DNA of 64,000 bases. Source: Streptomyces zagrosensis (GTDB taxonomy: Bacteria > Actinomycetota > Actinomycetes > Streptomycetales > Streptomycetaceae). The stretch is taken from assembly GCF_014203645.1 (NCBI RefSeq), contig NZ_JACHJL010000001.1, forward strand, positions 744,001 to 808,000, in the 5' to 3' direction. Made by a program: the position numbers and the translations under genes. The notes under the pieces are model-generated. The model worked only from the letters and a program-made list of their open reading frames with translations, had not been told where the DNA came from and ran no database searches. Shown here piece by piece: positions 46,031 to 54,270 of the stretch (position 1 is its first letter; each line of letters starts with the position of its first letter).

Positions 46031-46481
46031 GCAAATTGAATTTACCTAGCTGAATCGGAAATTGCATCGCGAGGAGGGGTTACGTGAAGTGGGGATCGTA
46101 TGGTATCGCGCGGGGTCGCGGGGGCGCGCGACGGTCCGTCGAAACATGCCGGTTTAGCCGGTATTTACGGGGCGAAACGGGCGGAGTGTTGGGTTGGTCA
46201 CAGGTCTATAACGGCCTTGAGCTGGTTCGTAATTACCTGCTCAGCACTAGCGAAATCTTTGCGTTTAAGCTCCGGTAAAGCGGGCAGGAGAATATGGGAT
46301 GCTGAGCTAAATAAGTATCTTCCAACCCCGAGGAAATCATTAGCATAAGCGTGTTGTGTATGCGTCAGTTGGCGTTCGCCGACGTTCTGGAAGGCTTGTG
46401 CGGCGTTCTGCAAGGCTCATGTCGCGGGCGTGAGTCGCGGGTGGGATAGAGCCCGTCTAGGCTGGCTCGTAGAGTTCGTTC
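46031..46481. other. AT-enriched divergent region upstream of ectABCD
   Basis: This 451-bp region is clearly less GC-rich than its neighbours (especially 46031-46080 and 46230-46350), which fits a promoter region for the ectoine operon and for the plus-strand amidohydrolase. A 64-codon plus-strand frame at 46084-46278 with a GAGGAGGGG element before its GTG is present but I do not support it as a gene. TAGGCT near 46457 could be a -10 element for the amidohydrolase. Confidence 0.5.
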
Positions 46482-47582
46482 ATGAGCGATAGCGCGGTGC
46501 TGCACATCAAGGGGCGGGTACTGGCCGGGCCGACCGCCGATGAGGATGTCCACGACGAGCTGTGGGTGATCGACGGGCGGATCACCTTCGACCGCCCCGC
46601 CGGCGCCCGTGATGTGCGGGTCGTGACGGGTTGGGCCTTGCCTGGCCTGGTTGACGCGCATTGCCATGTGGGCCTGGACGCCCACGGCCCTGTTGACCAC
46701 TCGACCAGCGAGATGCAGGCCGTGACCGAGCGTGACGCCGGCGTGCTGCTGTTGCGTGACGCGGGCTCGCCGTCCGACACCCGCTGGATAGACCACCGTG
46801 ACGACCTCCCTCGCATCATCCGCGCGGGCCGGCATATCGCCCGCACCCGTCGCTACATCCGCAATTACGCACACGAGATCGAACCTGATGACCTGGTCGC
46901 CTACGTGGCCAAGGAGGCGCGGCGCGGCGACGGCTGGGTGAAGCTCGTCGGTGACTGGCTCGACCGGGAGAGCGGCGATCTGTCGGCGTGTTGGCCGCGC
47001 GGCGAGGTGGCGGCGGCCATCGCCGAGGCGCATCGGCTCGGCGCCCGGGTCACGGCGCACTGCTTCGCCGAGGAGACCCTGGCCCCGCTGGTGGAAGCGG
47101 GCATCGACTGCATCGAGCACGCCACCGGGCTGACCGAGGACACCATCCCGCTGTTCGCCGAGCGCGGTGTGGCCATCGTTCCCACCCTCATCAACATCGC
47201 GACCTTCCCGCAGCTCGCTGCGGGAGGCGAGGCCAAGTTCCCGCACTGGGCCGCGCATATGCGACGCCTCCACGAGCGCCGCTACGACACCGTGCGTGCC
47301 GCCTACGACGCGGGCGTGCCCATCTACGCGGGCACCGACGCCGGCGGATCGCTGGCCCACGGGCTGATCGGCCAAGAAGTGGCCGAACTGATGAAGGCGG
47401 GCATCCCCGTCACCGATGCGCTGTCCGCCGCCACATGGGGCGCGCGCACCTGGCTGGGCCGCCCCGGCATGACCGAGGGTGCCCCCGCGGACCTCGTGGT
47501 CTACGACAGTGACCCGCGCGAGGACATCAGGGTGCTGTCCGCGCCCCGTCGCGTGGTGCTGCGCGGCCGGGTCATCGGCTGA
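46482..47582 (+). CDS. Metal-dependent amidohydrolase (imidazolonepropionase-like)
   Basis: This 366-residue amidohydrolase has an intact active site: the HxH metal ligands in GLVDAHCHVGLD, a Lys in GDGWVKLVGDW at the carbamylated-lysine position, His in RVTAHCFAEE and in DCIEHATGL, and the catalytic Asp in YAGTDAGGSLAHG. The N- and C-terminal strands form the usual small beta domain. The substrate is unknown; similar proteins are prolidases or hydrolase-like degradative enzymes. It contrasts with the degenerate family member at 914-2116. Confidence 0.88.
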   Translation: MSDSAVLHIKGRVLAGPTADEDVHDELWVIDGRITFDRPAGARDVRVVTGWALPGLVDAHCHVGLDAHGPVDHSTSEMQAVTERDAGVLLLRDAGSPSDTRWIDHRDDLPRIIRAGRHIARTRRYIRNYAHEIEPDDLVAYVAKEARRGDGWVKLVGDWLDRESGDLSACWPRGEVAAAIAEAHRLGARVTAHCFAEETLAPLVEAGIDCIEHATGLTEDTIPLFAERGVAIVPTLINIATFPQLAAGGEAKFPHWAAHMRRLHERRYDTVRAAYDAGVPIYAGTDAGGSLAHGLIGQEVAELMKAGIPVTDALSAATWGARTWLGRPGMTEGAPADLVVYDSDPREDIRVLSAPRRVVLRGRVIG

Positions 47583-47837
47583 CCCGCTGACGAGGCGGGA
47601 GCTGGATGGGGCCGCAGACGGGTGAGGGCGCGGGGATCTGGGAGTGGCTGGGTGGGGATCGCCGCGACCAGGGAATCGAAAAGAAGGACGGTCGTCACCC
47701 GATGTAGTGAACTCACGTCAGGTAGGCGCCTGTTCACCCTTCGTGCGTAAATATGGCCGGGCCGAGGTCGTCGGCACGCACGATGTTTCCCATCGGCGTG
47801 AGCTGGCGACTCCAGATCTCCTGTGGGGGTTCCACAC

Positions 47838-48872
47838 GTGTCCCGTTCCATCGACTCCTTCTTAGGCATGCCCGTACGCCGCGCCGCTGCCCTGACGGCC
47901 TGCTCCACGCTCCTGTTCGGCGCGGCGAGCGCCCCCGCGTACGGCACCGGCACCACCGGCGAATCCGCGGGCACGGGTGCCGAAAGCGGCACGTCGAGCG
48001 CCGTTGTGTTGCGTACCGGGCTTGACGTCGCCCTGCTCGACAAGTCGCTCCATGTGCCGCTCAACGTCACCGTCAACGAGGTGCGGGCACCCGCGAGTGC
48101 GGACAAGACCGCGCTCACCGTCCTGTTGGACGGTGTGAACAACGGCAAGCCGGTCAACGTCCTACGCGCCGATGTCGCCACCGCCCGCGCGACTGTCAGC
48201 AAGCGCGAGACGGCGGGTTACGCACACCTCGCCCGTGCCCGCGTCCATGTCCCCGGCCTTGCGACGCTGCCGCTGGTCGAGGTCGAAGGGGTGACCTCCA
48301 AGGCGGTGTGCGCGGTCGGCGCCAAGCCGGTCGCCACCTCCAACCCGCTGGGCAGCGTGACCGTGCTCGGCAAGCGCGTCACGCTCAGCAGCAGCGGCAC
48401 CACCAACGTCAGCGTGCCCGGCGTCGGTGAGGTGGCCCTGCACCTGGGCAAGACCTCCACGACCTCCAAGACGGCCGCCGCTGCCGCCCTGGACCTGCGC
48501 GTCTCGATCAATCCACTGAAGCTCAACGTGGCCGACGTCACCGGCCGCGTCACGCTGGCCGAGGCGACCTGCGCGACGCCCACCAAGCAGCGGGGGGAGC
48601 ACCCGGCTACCCCACCGGCGACCCCACCGGCCTCTGCGCCGCCCACCAAGGCGGTGCCCAAGCCGGTGACCACGCCGGTGACGGAGCCGGGCCCTAAGAC
48701 CGACCCCAAGCCCGCAACCGCGCCCCGCGCCGAGCGCGAGCAAGAACTCGCCGAGACCGGCGGCAGCTCCACCACGCCCTACCTGGCGGGCGGCGCCGCG
48801 GTCCTTCTCGCGGCCGGCGGCGGCGCCCTCATCCTGGCGCGCCGCAGGCAGGCGGCCCGACGACGCGGCTGA
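47838..48872 (+). CDS. SCO1860-type LAETG-anchored surface protein
   Basis: This roughly 344-residue exported protein is attached to the cell wall by a class E sortase. It has a signal peptide (PVRRAAALTACSTLLFGAAS), a beta-rich ectodomain of about 200 residues with repeated VTVNEVRAP- and VPGLATLPLVEVEG-type strands and two Cys (about 160 and 240), a Pro/Thr/Lys linker, the sorting motif LAETGG, a hydrophobic segment and an RRRQAARRRG tail. The start is uncertain: GTG at 47838 has GTGGGGG upstream, and an ATG at 47868 would give a shorter signal peptide. The gene follows the amidohydrolase by 255 bp. Confidence 0.85.
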   Translation: MSRSIDSFLGMPVRRAAALTACSTLLFGAASAPAYGTGTTGESAGTGAESGTSSAVVLRTGLDVALLDKSLHVPLNVTVNEVRAPASADKTALTVLLDGVNNGKPVNVLRADVATARATVSKRETAGYAHLARARVHVPGLATLPLVEVEGVTSKAVCAVGAKPVATSNPLGSVTVLGKRVTLSSSGTTNVSVPGVGEVALHLGKTSTTSKTAAAAALDLRVSINPLKLNVADVTGRVTLAEATCATPTKQRGEHPATPPATPPASAPPTKAVPKPVTTPVTEPGPKTDPKPATAPRAEREQELAETGGSSTTPYLAGGAAVLLAAGGGALILARRRQAARRRG

Positions 48873-48940
48873 GCCCGGCAGGGGCCGTGCCGGGGCGGCA
48901 GGGGAGCGTACGAGCGCGGGGGCGCGGGTGAGGCGGCGGG

Positions 48941-49012
48941 TGGTCGTCGGTCGTCGTCGGTGGTTGTGGGCGGTTGTCGGTGGTTGTCGGCGGGTGTCGG
49001 TGGTTGTCGGTT
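48941..49012. repeat. G/T-rich tandem repeat overlapping the cobC 3' end
   Basis: Units related to GGTTGTCGG, GGTCGTCGG and GGGTGTCGG recur about seven times with a roughly 10-bp period between the LAETG gene and cobC (both ending here). The last units reach the cobC stop codon. Confidence 0.8.
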
Positions 49013-50177
49013 AGCCGGCCGTTACGGCCGGTAGGGCGCGCGCCAGTGCTGCCACGAAGCGGTCCGTCGTCGCCCGGTCCCGCACGGCCAGCCGCAGCCA
49101 CTCCTGGCCAAGGCCGGGGAACGTATCCCCGCGCCGTACGGCGAAGCCGAGGTCCCGCAGCCGCTCGCGTACCGTGTCGGCGCCCGGCAGCCGGATCAGG
49201 ACGAAGGGCCCGGCGGCCGGTTCGCACACCCGTAGGGCGTCGAACGCGGTAAGCCGCTCGATGAGGTGTGCCCGGTCGGCGGCGATGCGATGCGCGGCGT
49301 GGGCGGCCTCCGCGCGGGCCATCGGCGCGCTGCACGCCTGCGCGGCGGCCAGCGCGGGCGAAGACACCGGCCACAGCGGCTGGGCTCGCTCCAGTACGCC
49401 AATGACGTCGGGGTCGGCCAGGACGTAGCCGATGCGCAGCCCCGCCAGGCCCCAGGTCTTGGTGAGGCTGCGCAGGACCACGAGCCCCGGTACGTCGGTG
49501 CGCGCGGCCAGCGATTCGCTCTCGCCCGGTACCGCGTCCATGAACGCTTCGTCCACGACGAGCATGCGCCCGGGGCGCGCGAGACGCGCCAGCGCGTCGG
49601 CGCCATGGAGTATAGAGGTCGGGTTGGTGGGGTTGCCGATCACGACCAGGTCGGCGTCCTCGGGAATGACACCGGGCCGGAGCCGGAAGCCGTCGCCCGA
49701 CCGCAAGAGCACCCGTTCCACCGGTCGCCCGGCGTCGAGCAACGCCGCCTCGGGCTCCGTGAACTGCGGATGCACCACCACGGGGCGGCGGCCCGGCAGC
49801 GCCCGGGCGATCAGGACGAACGCCTCGGCCGCCCCCGCCGTGAGCAGCACCCGCTCCGGCGGCAGGCCGTGCCGTTCGGCCACCGCGTGCCGGGCAGCCG
49901 TGCCGTCGGGGTAGGCCGCCAGCGTGTCCAGCGATGCGGCGATGCGGGCCTTGAGCCAGTTCGGCGGCGTGTCGGCCCGCACATTGACCGCGAGATCGGT
50001 GAGCCCGGCCGCGGGGCCACGCACCTCGGCGTCCCCGTGATGCCGCAAATCGTGGGCCGGGGCCGGGGTTGGCTCCTGGGCTGGGAGCGGGGCGGCGGCC
50101 GAGCCCGTGGGCGGTGGGGGCGTGGGCGGAGCGTGCGGCGTGGCCGCGGTGCGGTCAGTGGGCGGCGTCATGATCAC
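49011..50177 (-). CDS. cobC: Rv2231c-type PLP-dependent protein CobC
   Basis: This 388-residue aminotransferase-fold protein of the cobalamin group resembles threonine-phosphate decarboxylases and histidinol-phosphate aminotransferases and probably supplies the aminopropanol-phosphate moiety. It has DLRHHGDAEVRGPAAGLTDL and LAVNVRADTPPNWLKARIAA, DLVVIGNPTNPTS, and the PLP Lys in LRSLTKTWGLAGLRIGYVL. The N-terminal 40 residues are Pro/Ala/Thr-rich and not conserved in character. The start (ATG at 50177 or 50171) lies inside a short frame with a stronger ribosome binding site. Confidence 0.85.
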   Translation of the reverse strand: MIMTPPTDRTAATPHAPPTPPPPTGSAAAPLPAQEPTPAPAHDLRHHGDAEVRGPAAGLTDLAVNVRADTPPNWLKARIAASLDTLAAYPDGTAARHAVAERHGLPPERVLLTAGAAEAFVLIARALPGRRPVVVHPQFTEPEAALLDAGRPVERVLLRSGDGFRLRPGVIPEDADLVVIGNPTNPTSILHGADALARLARPGRMLVVDEAFMDAVPGESESLAARTDVPGLVVLRSLTKTWGLAGLRIGYVLADPDVIGVLERAQPLWPVSSPALAAAQACSAPMARAEAAHAAHRIAADRAHLIERLTAFDALRVCEPAAGPFVLIRLPGADTVRERLRDLGFAVRRGDTFPGLGQEWLRLAVRDRATTDRFVAALARALPAVTAG

Positions 50178-50259
50178 CCCGCCACCGTGCCGGAACGCCG
50201 GTTCCCTCGCCCTCGCCCGGGGCGCCGTGGCCTGCGGTAGGCGGCACTGGCGGGCTCAT
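50155..50259 (-). CDS. Possible small ORF ahead of cobC, 34 aa
   Basis: An ATG at 50259 has an excellent AAGGAGATC ribosome binding site 5 nt upstream and gives a 34-residue peptide (MSPPVPPTAGHGAPGEGEG, then TGVPARWRGDHDAAH) that overlaps the cobC start by 23 nt. Upstream the same frame is open to 50364 and codes for a His-rich segment with HQHQHQHQ made by CAGCAC hexamers. It could couple translation into cobC or be a relic. I recognise no family; confidence is low. Confidence 0.35.
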   Translation of the reverse strand: MSPPVPPTAGHGAPGEGEGTGVPARWRGDHDAAH

Positions 50260-50350
50260 CACACGATCTCCTTGGTGCTGGTGCTGGTGCTGGTGCTGGG
50301 GGTCGTACGCGTACGCGTGGCGTGCGTGTTTGTCATGGTCACGGTCATGG

Positions 50351-50824
50351 TCACTGGGGCCCATCGGGAAGGGAGTCGCTCAGCGGGCCGCTGCCGGGCC
50401 CGGGCAGTGCCAGGGCACAGGTCGCGGCCGGCGGGCCGCATGCGGGGGCGGACTTGCGCTTTTCCACGACCAACCACGCGCCGGGCCCCGCCGCCAACAA
50501 CGCAGCCGCCTCCGCCACGCTCGGCGTGCCGACCGCGGCGAGCGCGGCACGGGTCGGATTGGGCACCGCCACCGCGGCGAGGGCGGCGGCCGGGTAGACG
50601 CGTAGCGGCACCTCGAACTGTTCGGCGGCCTTCCGTAGCGCGGGCTCGTCGGCCTTGACGTCAACGGTGGCCAGGGAGGCGACGTTGGCGGGTGCCAGGT
50701 TCGCCTCGGCCAGGCAGGCCGCGATGAGCCCGAGCACCTCGTTGACGGGGGCGTCCCGGCTGGCCCCCACACCGACGAAGACCGGCGCCGGGAGGTTTTC
50801 GGCGGTGGGTCGCTCACTGGTCAT
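50351..50824 (-). CDS. CbiG C-terminal/CobE-like cobalamin biosynthesis protein
   Basis: This 157-residue protein is the CbiG C-terminal domain (CobE/GbiG_C): it starts VFVGVGASRDAPVNEVLGLI and has ASLATVDVKADEPALRKAAE, then PAAALAAVAVPNP and VVEKRKSAPACGPPAATCAL. In other actinobacteria this domain is often fused to CobJ; here it stands alone without CobJ nearby. It probably supports lactone opening of the corrin intermediate or substrate handling. The ATG at 50824 lies near the divergent ZIP gene. It is the upstream gene of the small minus-strand group that includes cobC. Confidence 0.8.
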   Translation of the reverse strand: MTSERPTAENLPAPVFVGVGASRDAPVNEVLGLIAACLAEANLAPANVASLATVDVKADEPALRKAAEQFEVPLRVYPAAALAAVAVPNPTRAALAAVGTPSVAEAAALLAAGPGAWLVVEKRKSAPACGPPAATCALALPGPGSGPLSDSLPDGPQ

Positions 50825-51002
50825 GGAATCGCCCGGAAGCCCCGCGTACGCTGCGTGTCCACAGTGGCGCGCTGGAGATAGCTGCCCGGTGCGTGCGATG
50901 GGCCTGGAACTCGTACCGGGCGCACCGAGTGGCCCGCGGATCCCCCGCGGCGTGGAGCACAGTGGCCCGCCGGCGAGCGGTGCGTAGGAGAGGAGCGAGC
51001 CC

Positions 51003-51806
51003 GTGCCGGTGGTGATCGCGCTGGGTGCGATGGTGATGACGCTGCTCGGCGGCTGGACCGCGCACCGTGTCACCGACCGCAGGCATCTGATCCTGGGCCT
51101 CGCGGGCGGTCTGATGCTCGGCGTCGTGGGGCTCGACCTGCTGCCGGAGGCGCTGGAGGTGGCCGGGCAGGAGGTGTACGGCGTGCCCACCGCCCTGCTG
51201 TGCTTCGTCGCCGGCTTTCTGCTCGCCCACGCGGTGGAGCGGCTGCTCGCCGAACGGGTCGCAGCTCACCACGTCGTACGCCGGGTTCCCGAGGCGGAGC
51301 GCGGCACCAAGCCAGGCGCCACCGGCGAGGCCACCACGCAGGACACGGCGAGCGCCATGCCAGGGAGGGCGCCGCAGGTGGGGCTCACCGCAGCAGCGGC
51401 GATGGTGGGGCACAGTGCCATGGACGGCGTCGCGCTGGGCCTCGCCGCCCAGATCAGCGGGGACATGACGTTGGCCGTGGCGGTCGCCGTCATCGCCCAT
51501 GACTTCGCGGACGGCTTCAACACGTACACGCTCACCAGCCTGTACGGGAACGCGCGGCGCAAAGCCGTGCTGATGTTGGGCGCCGACGCCATCGCCCCGG
51601 TGGTGGGCGCCGCCTCCACCTTGCTGTTCACCGTGCCGGACCAGGTACTCGGCATCTATTTGGGCCTGTTCAGCGGCGTCTTGCTCTACCTCGCAGCCGC
51701 TGACATCCTGCCCGAGGCGCACCACGACCACCCGGCGCTGAGCACGCTGGGCTGCACCGTGGCCGGGGTCGGCTTCGTATGGCTCGTGGTCGGCGCGGCC
51801 GGCTGA
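51003..51806 (+). CDS. ZIP-family divalent metal transporter
   Basis: This 267-residue protein has eight membrane helices with the ZIP metal-site motifs in helices 4 and 5: MVGHSAMDGVALGLAAQ and AVIAHDFADGFNTYTL. A variable cytoplasmic loop (about residues 90-125) carries a His pair (AAHHVVRRV) and another HHDH cluster lies near the C-terminus (LPEAHHDHPA). The GTG has GAGAGGAGCGAG upstream. The transported metal is not known; its position among cobalamin genes makes cobalt a possibility alongside zinc, iron or manganese. Confidence 0.88.
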   Translation: MPVVIALGAMVMTLLGGWTAHRVTDRRHLILGLAGGLMLGVVGLDLLPEALEVAGQEVYGVPTALLCFVAGFLLAHAVERLLAERVAAHHVVRRVPEAERGTKPGATGEATTQDTASAMPGRAPQVGLTAAAAMVGHSAMDGVALGLAAQISGDMTLAVAVAVIAHDFADGFNTYTLTSLYGNARRKAVLMLGADAIAPVVGAASTLLFTVPDQVLGIYLGLFSGVLLYLAAADILPEAHHDHPALSTLGCTVAGVGFVWLVVGAAG

Positions 51807-51931
51807 CGCGCCGCCGCAGGCCCTTCGCGGTCCGCCCGCTGCCCTTGGCCCGGTGGCCCGCGCGGGCCCCGTCGCAAGGCCGCACACCGGCGGGTGCGAG
51901 CGAGGGCGCCCCAGCCTGGGCAGCACTGCGT

Positions 51932-53680
51932 TCACGGCGTGTAGTTCCCCACGAAGGATGCCGCCGCGAAGGACGCCGCTACGAAGGACGCCGCCAGGGT
52001 GGGCGTCGCTGTCCAGTGCAGATGCAGATACGAGGCGTGGACCCCACCGTGGACGAAGCCCTCAACTTGCCGACTGGGCCGTACGATCCCCCACGCGGGC
52101 AGCGCGACCGGCACTGCCGACCCGCTGAGCTGCGCTGCCGCGCCACGTGGCTCCGTCGTCGCGCGGCGTGGCCGCGTCAGCGTGCGCCCTGGCCGCGTCG
52201 CCAGGTGGCCTGGCGTCGCGTCGGCGTCGCCGGTTGGCGTTGCCGGGGCGGTGGGCCCCGCTCCCGCCGTGGCGCGCACCGGGTCCGTACCAGCTCCCGC
52301 GCCGGCGCTCGGTGTGATGACCGTGCGGTGGAACTCATGCCCCCGCACCCGGGCGCCGACCGGCAGGAGCGGGCTGGCGGACAGGGCCACCGCCTCCCGG
52401 TAGCCGAGCGTCAGCCGCCCCGACATCCGGGCCTCGGCCGGTAGAACGCCGCACATGGGCAGCGGCGTGCCCACCTCGCCATCGGCCGTTGGGTCGAGCG
52501 AGCGGGCCAGATACAGCAGCCCGGCGCACTCGGCGGCGATCGACGCGCCCGATGCGGCGAGTGCGGCGACGGCGGCGCGCAGCGGCTCGTTGGCCGACAA
52601 CTCGGCCGCGTACATCTCGGGAAAGCCACCGCCGATGACCAACCCGCTGGTGCCGTCCGGCAGCTGCTCATCGCGCAGCGGATCGAAGGTGACGACGTCC
52701 GCGCCCGCCGCCGTCAGCAGCTCGGCGTGTTCGGCGTACGAGAAGGTGAACGCCGAGCCGCCCGCGATGGCGACCACGGGCCGCGCCCCGCGCCCCGTGC
52801 CCAACAGCCCCGTGCCCCGCCCCGTACTCAGCAGCCCGGCCGGCGCCGTGCCGTGTGACCCGAACGGGGCCGCTTCAACCGTCCCGGGCTGTGCCGTATC
52901 GCCGCGTGCGGCCTCCTCGCGCGCCGCCCCGTGCAGGCTCTCCGCCGGGTCCCACGCGGCCCCCGGCAGCGGGGGAGCCGAGCGGGCCAGTTCCAGCAGC
53001 CCCGCCAGATCGCAGCCCGCGCGCACCCGCTCGGCCAGCGCGGCAACTGACTCCACCGCCTCCGCACGGCGCTCGGCCACCGGAATCAGCCCCAGATGGC
53101 GGCTCGGGGTGTGCACGGCGCCCACCCGGCGCAGCGCCCCGTACACCGGAACGCCAGACTCCGCGAGCGCGTCGCGCAGCAACTCCTCGTGTCGGTCCGA
53201 GCCGACCTTGTTGAGGATCACCCCGGCGACCCGGACCGCCGGGTCGAAGGACGCGAAGCCGTGCACAAGGGCCGCCACCGAGCGGGACTGCGACGAGGCG
53301 TCCACCACGAGCACCACCGGCGCCCGCAGCACCTTGGCGACCTGCGCCGTCGAGGCCAACTCGCCCTGGCCGGCAGCCCCGTCGTACAGGCCCATCACGC
53401 CCTCGACCACGGCGAGGTCCGCCCCCCGCGCGCCGTGCGCGAACAGTGCGGGCAGCAACTCCTGGCCGCAGAGATACGCGTCCAGGTTGCGGCCGGGGCG
53501 GCCGGTGGCGAGCGCATGGTAGCCGGGGTCGATGTAGTCGGGGCCGACCTTGTGCGGTGAGACGGCCAGGCCGCGCGCCGCGTAGGCCGCCATCAAACCG
53601 GTCGCCACGGTCGTCTTTCCGCTGCCGGACGCCGGCGCGGCGATGACCAGGCGGGGAACGGTAATTGTGCTGGCTACCAC
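51932..53680 (-). CDS. cobB: Cobyrinic acid a,c-diamide synthase
   Basis: CobB/CbiA uses ATP and glutamine to amidate the a and c side chains of the corrin ring. The 582-residue protein has the P-loop APASGSGKTTVATGL at the N-terminus, GVMGLYDGAAGQGE, and a class I glutaminase domain with VIGGGFPEMYAAEL and AECAGLLYLARS holding the catalytic Cys. The core is interrupted by Pro/Gly/Ala-rich inserts (about residues 240-290 and 450-530). The C-terminus ends in repeats of AASFV-type units from a 15-bp tandem repeat (51951-51995). The GTG start overlaps the cobO stop by 7 nt. Confidence 0.93.
   Translation of the reverse strand: MVASTITVPRLVIAAPASGSGKTTVATGLMAAYAARGLAVSPHKVGPDYIDPGYHALATGRPGRNLDAYLCGQELLPALFAHGARGADLAVVEGVMGLYDGAAGQGELASTAQVAKVLRAPVVLVVDASSQSRSVAALVHGFASFDPAVRVAGVILNKVGSDRHEELLRDALAESGVPVYGALRRVGAVHTPSRHLGLIPVAERRAEAVESVAALAERVRAGCDLAGLLELARSAPPLPGAAWDPAESLHGAAREEAARGDTAQPGTVEAAPFGSHGTAPAGLLSTGRGTGLLGTGRGARPVVAIAGGSAFTFSYAEHAELLTAAGADVVTFDPLRDEQLPDGTSGLVIGGGFPEMYAAELSANEPLRAAVAALAASGASIAAECAGLLYLARSLDPTADGEVGTPLPMCGVLPAEARMSGRLTLGYREAVALSASPLLPVGARVRGHEFHRTVITPSAGAGAGTDPVRATAGAGPTAPATPTGDADATPGHLATRPGRTLTRPRRATTEPRGAAAQLSGSAVPVALPAWGIVRPSRQVEGFVHGGVHASYLHLHWTATPTLAASFVAASFAAASFVGNYTP
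51951..51995. repeat. 15-bp tandem repeat at the cobB 3' end
   Basis: Three 15-bp units starting ACGAAGGA or GCGAAGGA encode (on the minus strand) the repeated AASFV tail of CobB. The unit keeps the frame. Confidence 0.9.
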
Positions 53681-54270
53681 TCGATGCCCCGCTGGCCCTT
53701 CTGCCCGGTGTCCATCGGGTGCTTGACCTTGGACATGTCCGTGACCAGATCGGCGAAGTCCATGAGCTGCTGCGGCGCGTTGCGACCGGTGATCACCACA
53801 TGCTGATTGCCGGGCCGGTCCCGCAGGACCGCGACCACCTCGTCGGCGTCCACCCAGCCCCAGTGCATCGGATACGTGAACTCGTCCAGCACGTACAACT
53901 GGTACGTCTCTGCGGCCAAGTCGCGCTTGACCTGCTCCCAGCCCTCGCGCGCCGCCTCCTCGCTGGAGGCGATGTCGCGCTGCACCCACGACCAGCCCTC
54001 GCCCATCTTGTGCCAGGCGACCGTTCCGCCCTCGCCGGAGTCGCCCAGCACTCGTAGGGCTCGCTCCTCACCGACCTTCCACTTCGCCGACTTGACGAAT
54101 TGGAACACCCCGACCGGCCAACTCTGGTTCCAGGCCCGCAGCGCGAGCCCGAACGCGGCCGTGGACTTGCCCTTGCCCACGCCCGTGTGAACGAAGACCA
54201 ACGGCCGATTGCGGCGCTGGCGCGTAGTCAGCCCATCATCGGGCACCATGGACGGCTTTCCCTGTGGCAT
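53674..54270 (-). CDS. cobO: Corrinoid adenosyltransferase (BtuR/CobO family)
   Basis: This 198-residue enzyme transfers the 5'-deoxyadenosyl group of ATP to cobalt in corrinoids. It has the P-loop HTGVGKGKSTAAFG (residues 28-41), FQFVKSAKWKVGEE and VLDEFTYPMHWGWVD, and ends TGQKGQRGIEW. The length and motifs are typical. Its start overlaps the stop of the chelatase gene (TAATG) and its stop overlaps the cobB start, so all are coupled. Confidence 0.95.
   Translation of the reverse strand: MPQGKPSMVPDDGLTTRQRRNRPLVFVHTGVGKGKSTAAFGLALRAWNQSWPVGVFQFVKSAKWKVGEERALRVLGDSGEGGTVAWHKMGEGWSWVQRDIASSEEAAREGWEQVKRDLAAETYQLYVLDEFTYPMHWGWVDADEVVAVLRDRPGNQHVVITGRNAPQQLMDFADLVTDMSKVKHPMDTGQKGQRGIEW

Noticed and set aside
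46084..46278. 64-codon plus-strand frame with a GAGGAGGGG element upstream of ectA
   Set aside because: No recognisable features, poor codon bias, and it lies in the AT-rich promoter region; the purine run may be chance.
48400..49400. Minus-strand frame overlapping the LAETG gene end and cobC
   Set aside because: Shadow frames of two confident genes, with no conserved motif.
50825..51002. Possible second cobalamin riboswitch upstream of the CbiG C-terminal gene
   Set aside because: GCCACTGT occurs twice on the minus strand, but the other conserved elements (GGTG-AAATCCGG and GGGAGCCAGGAGAC) are absent.
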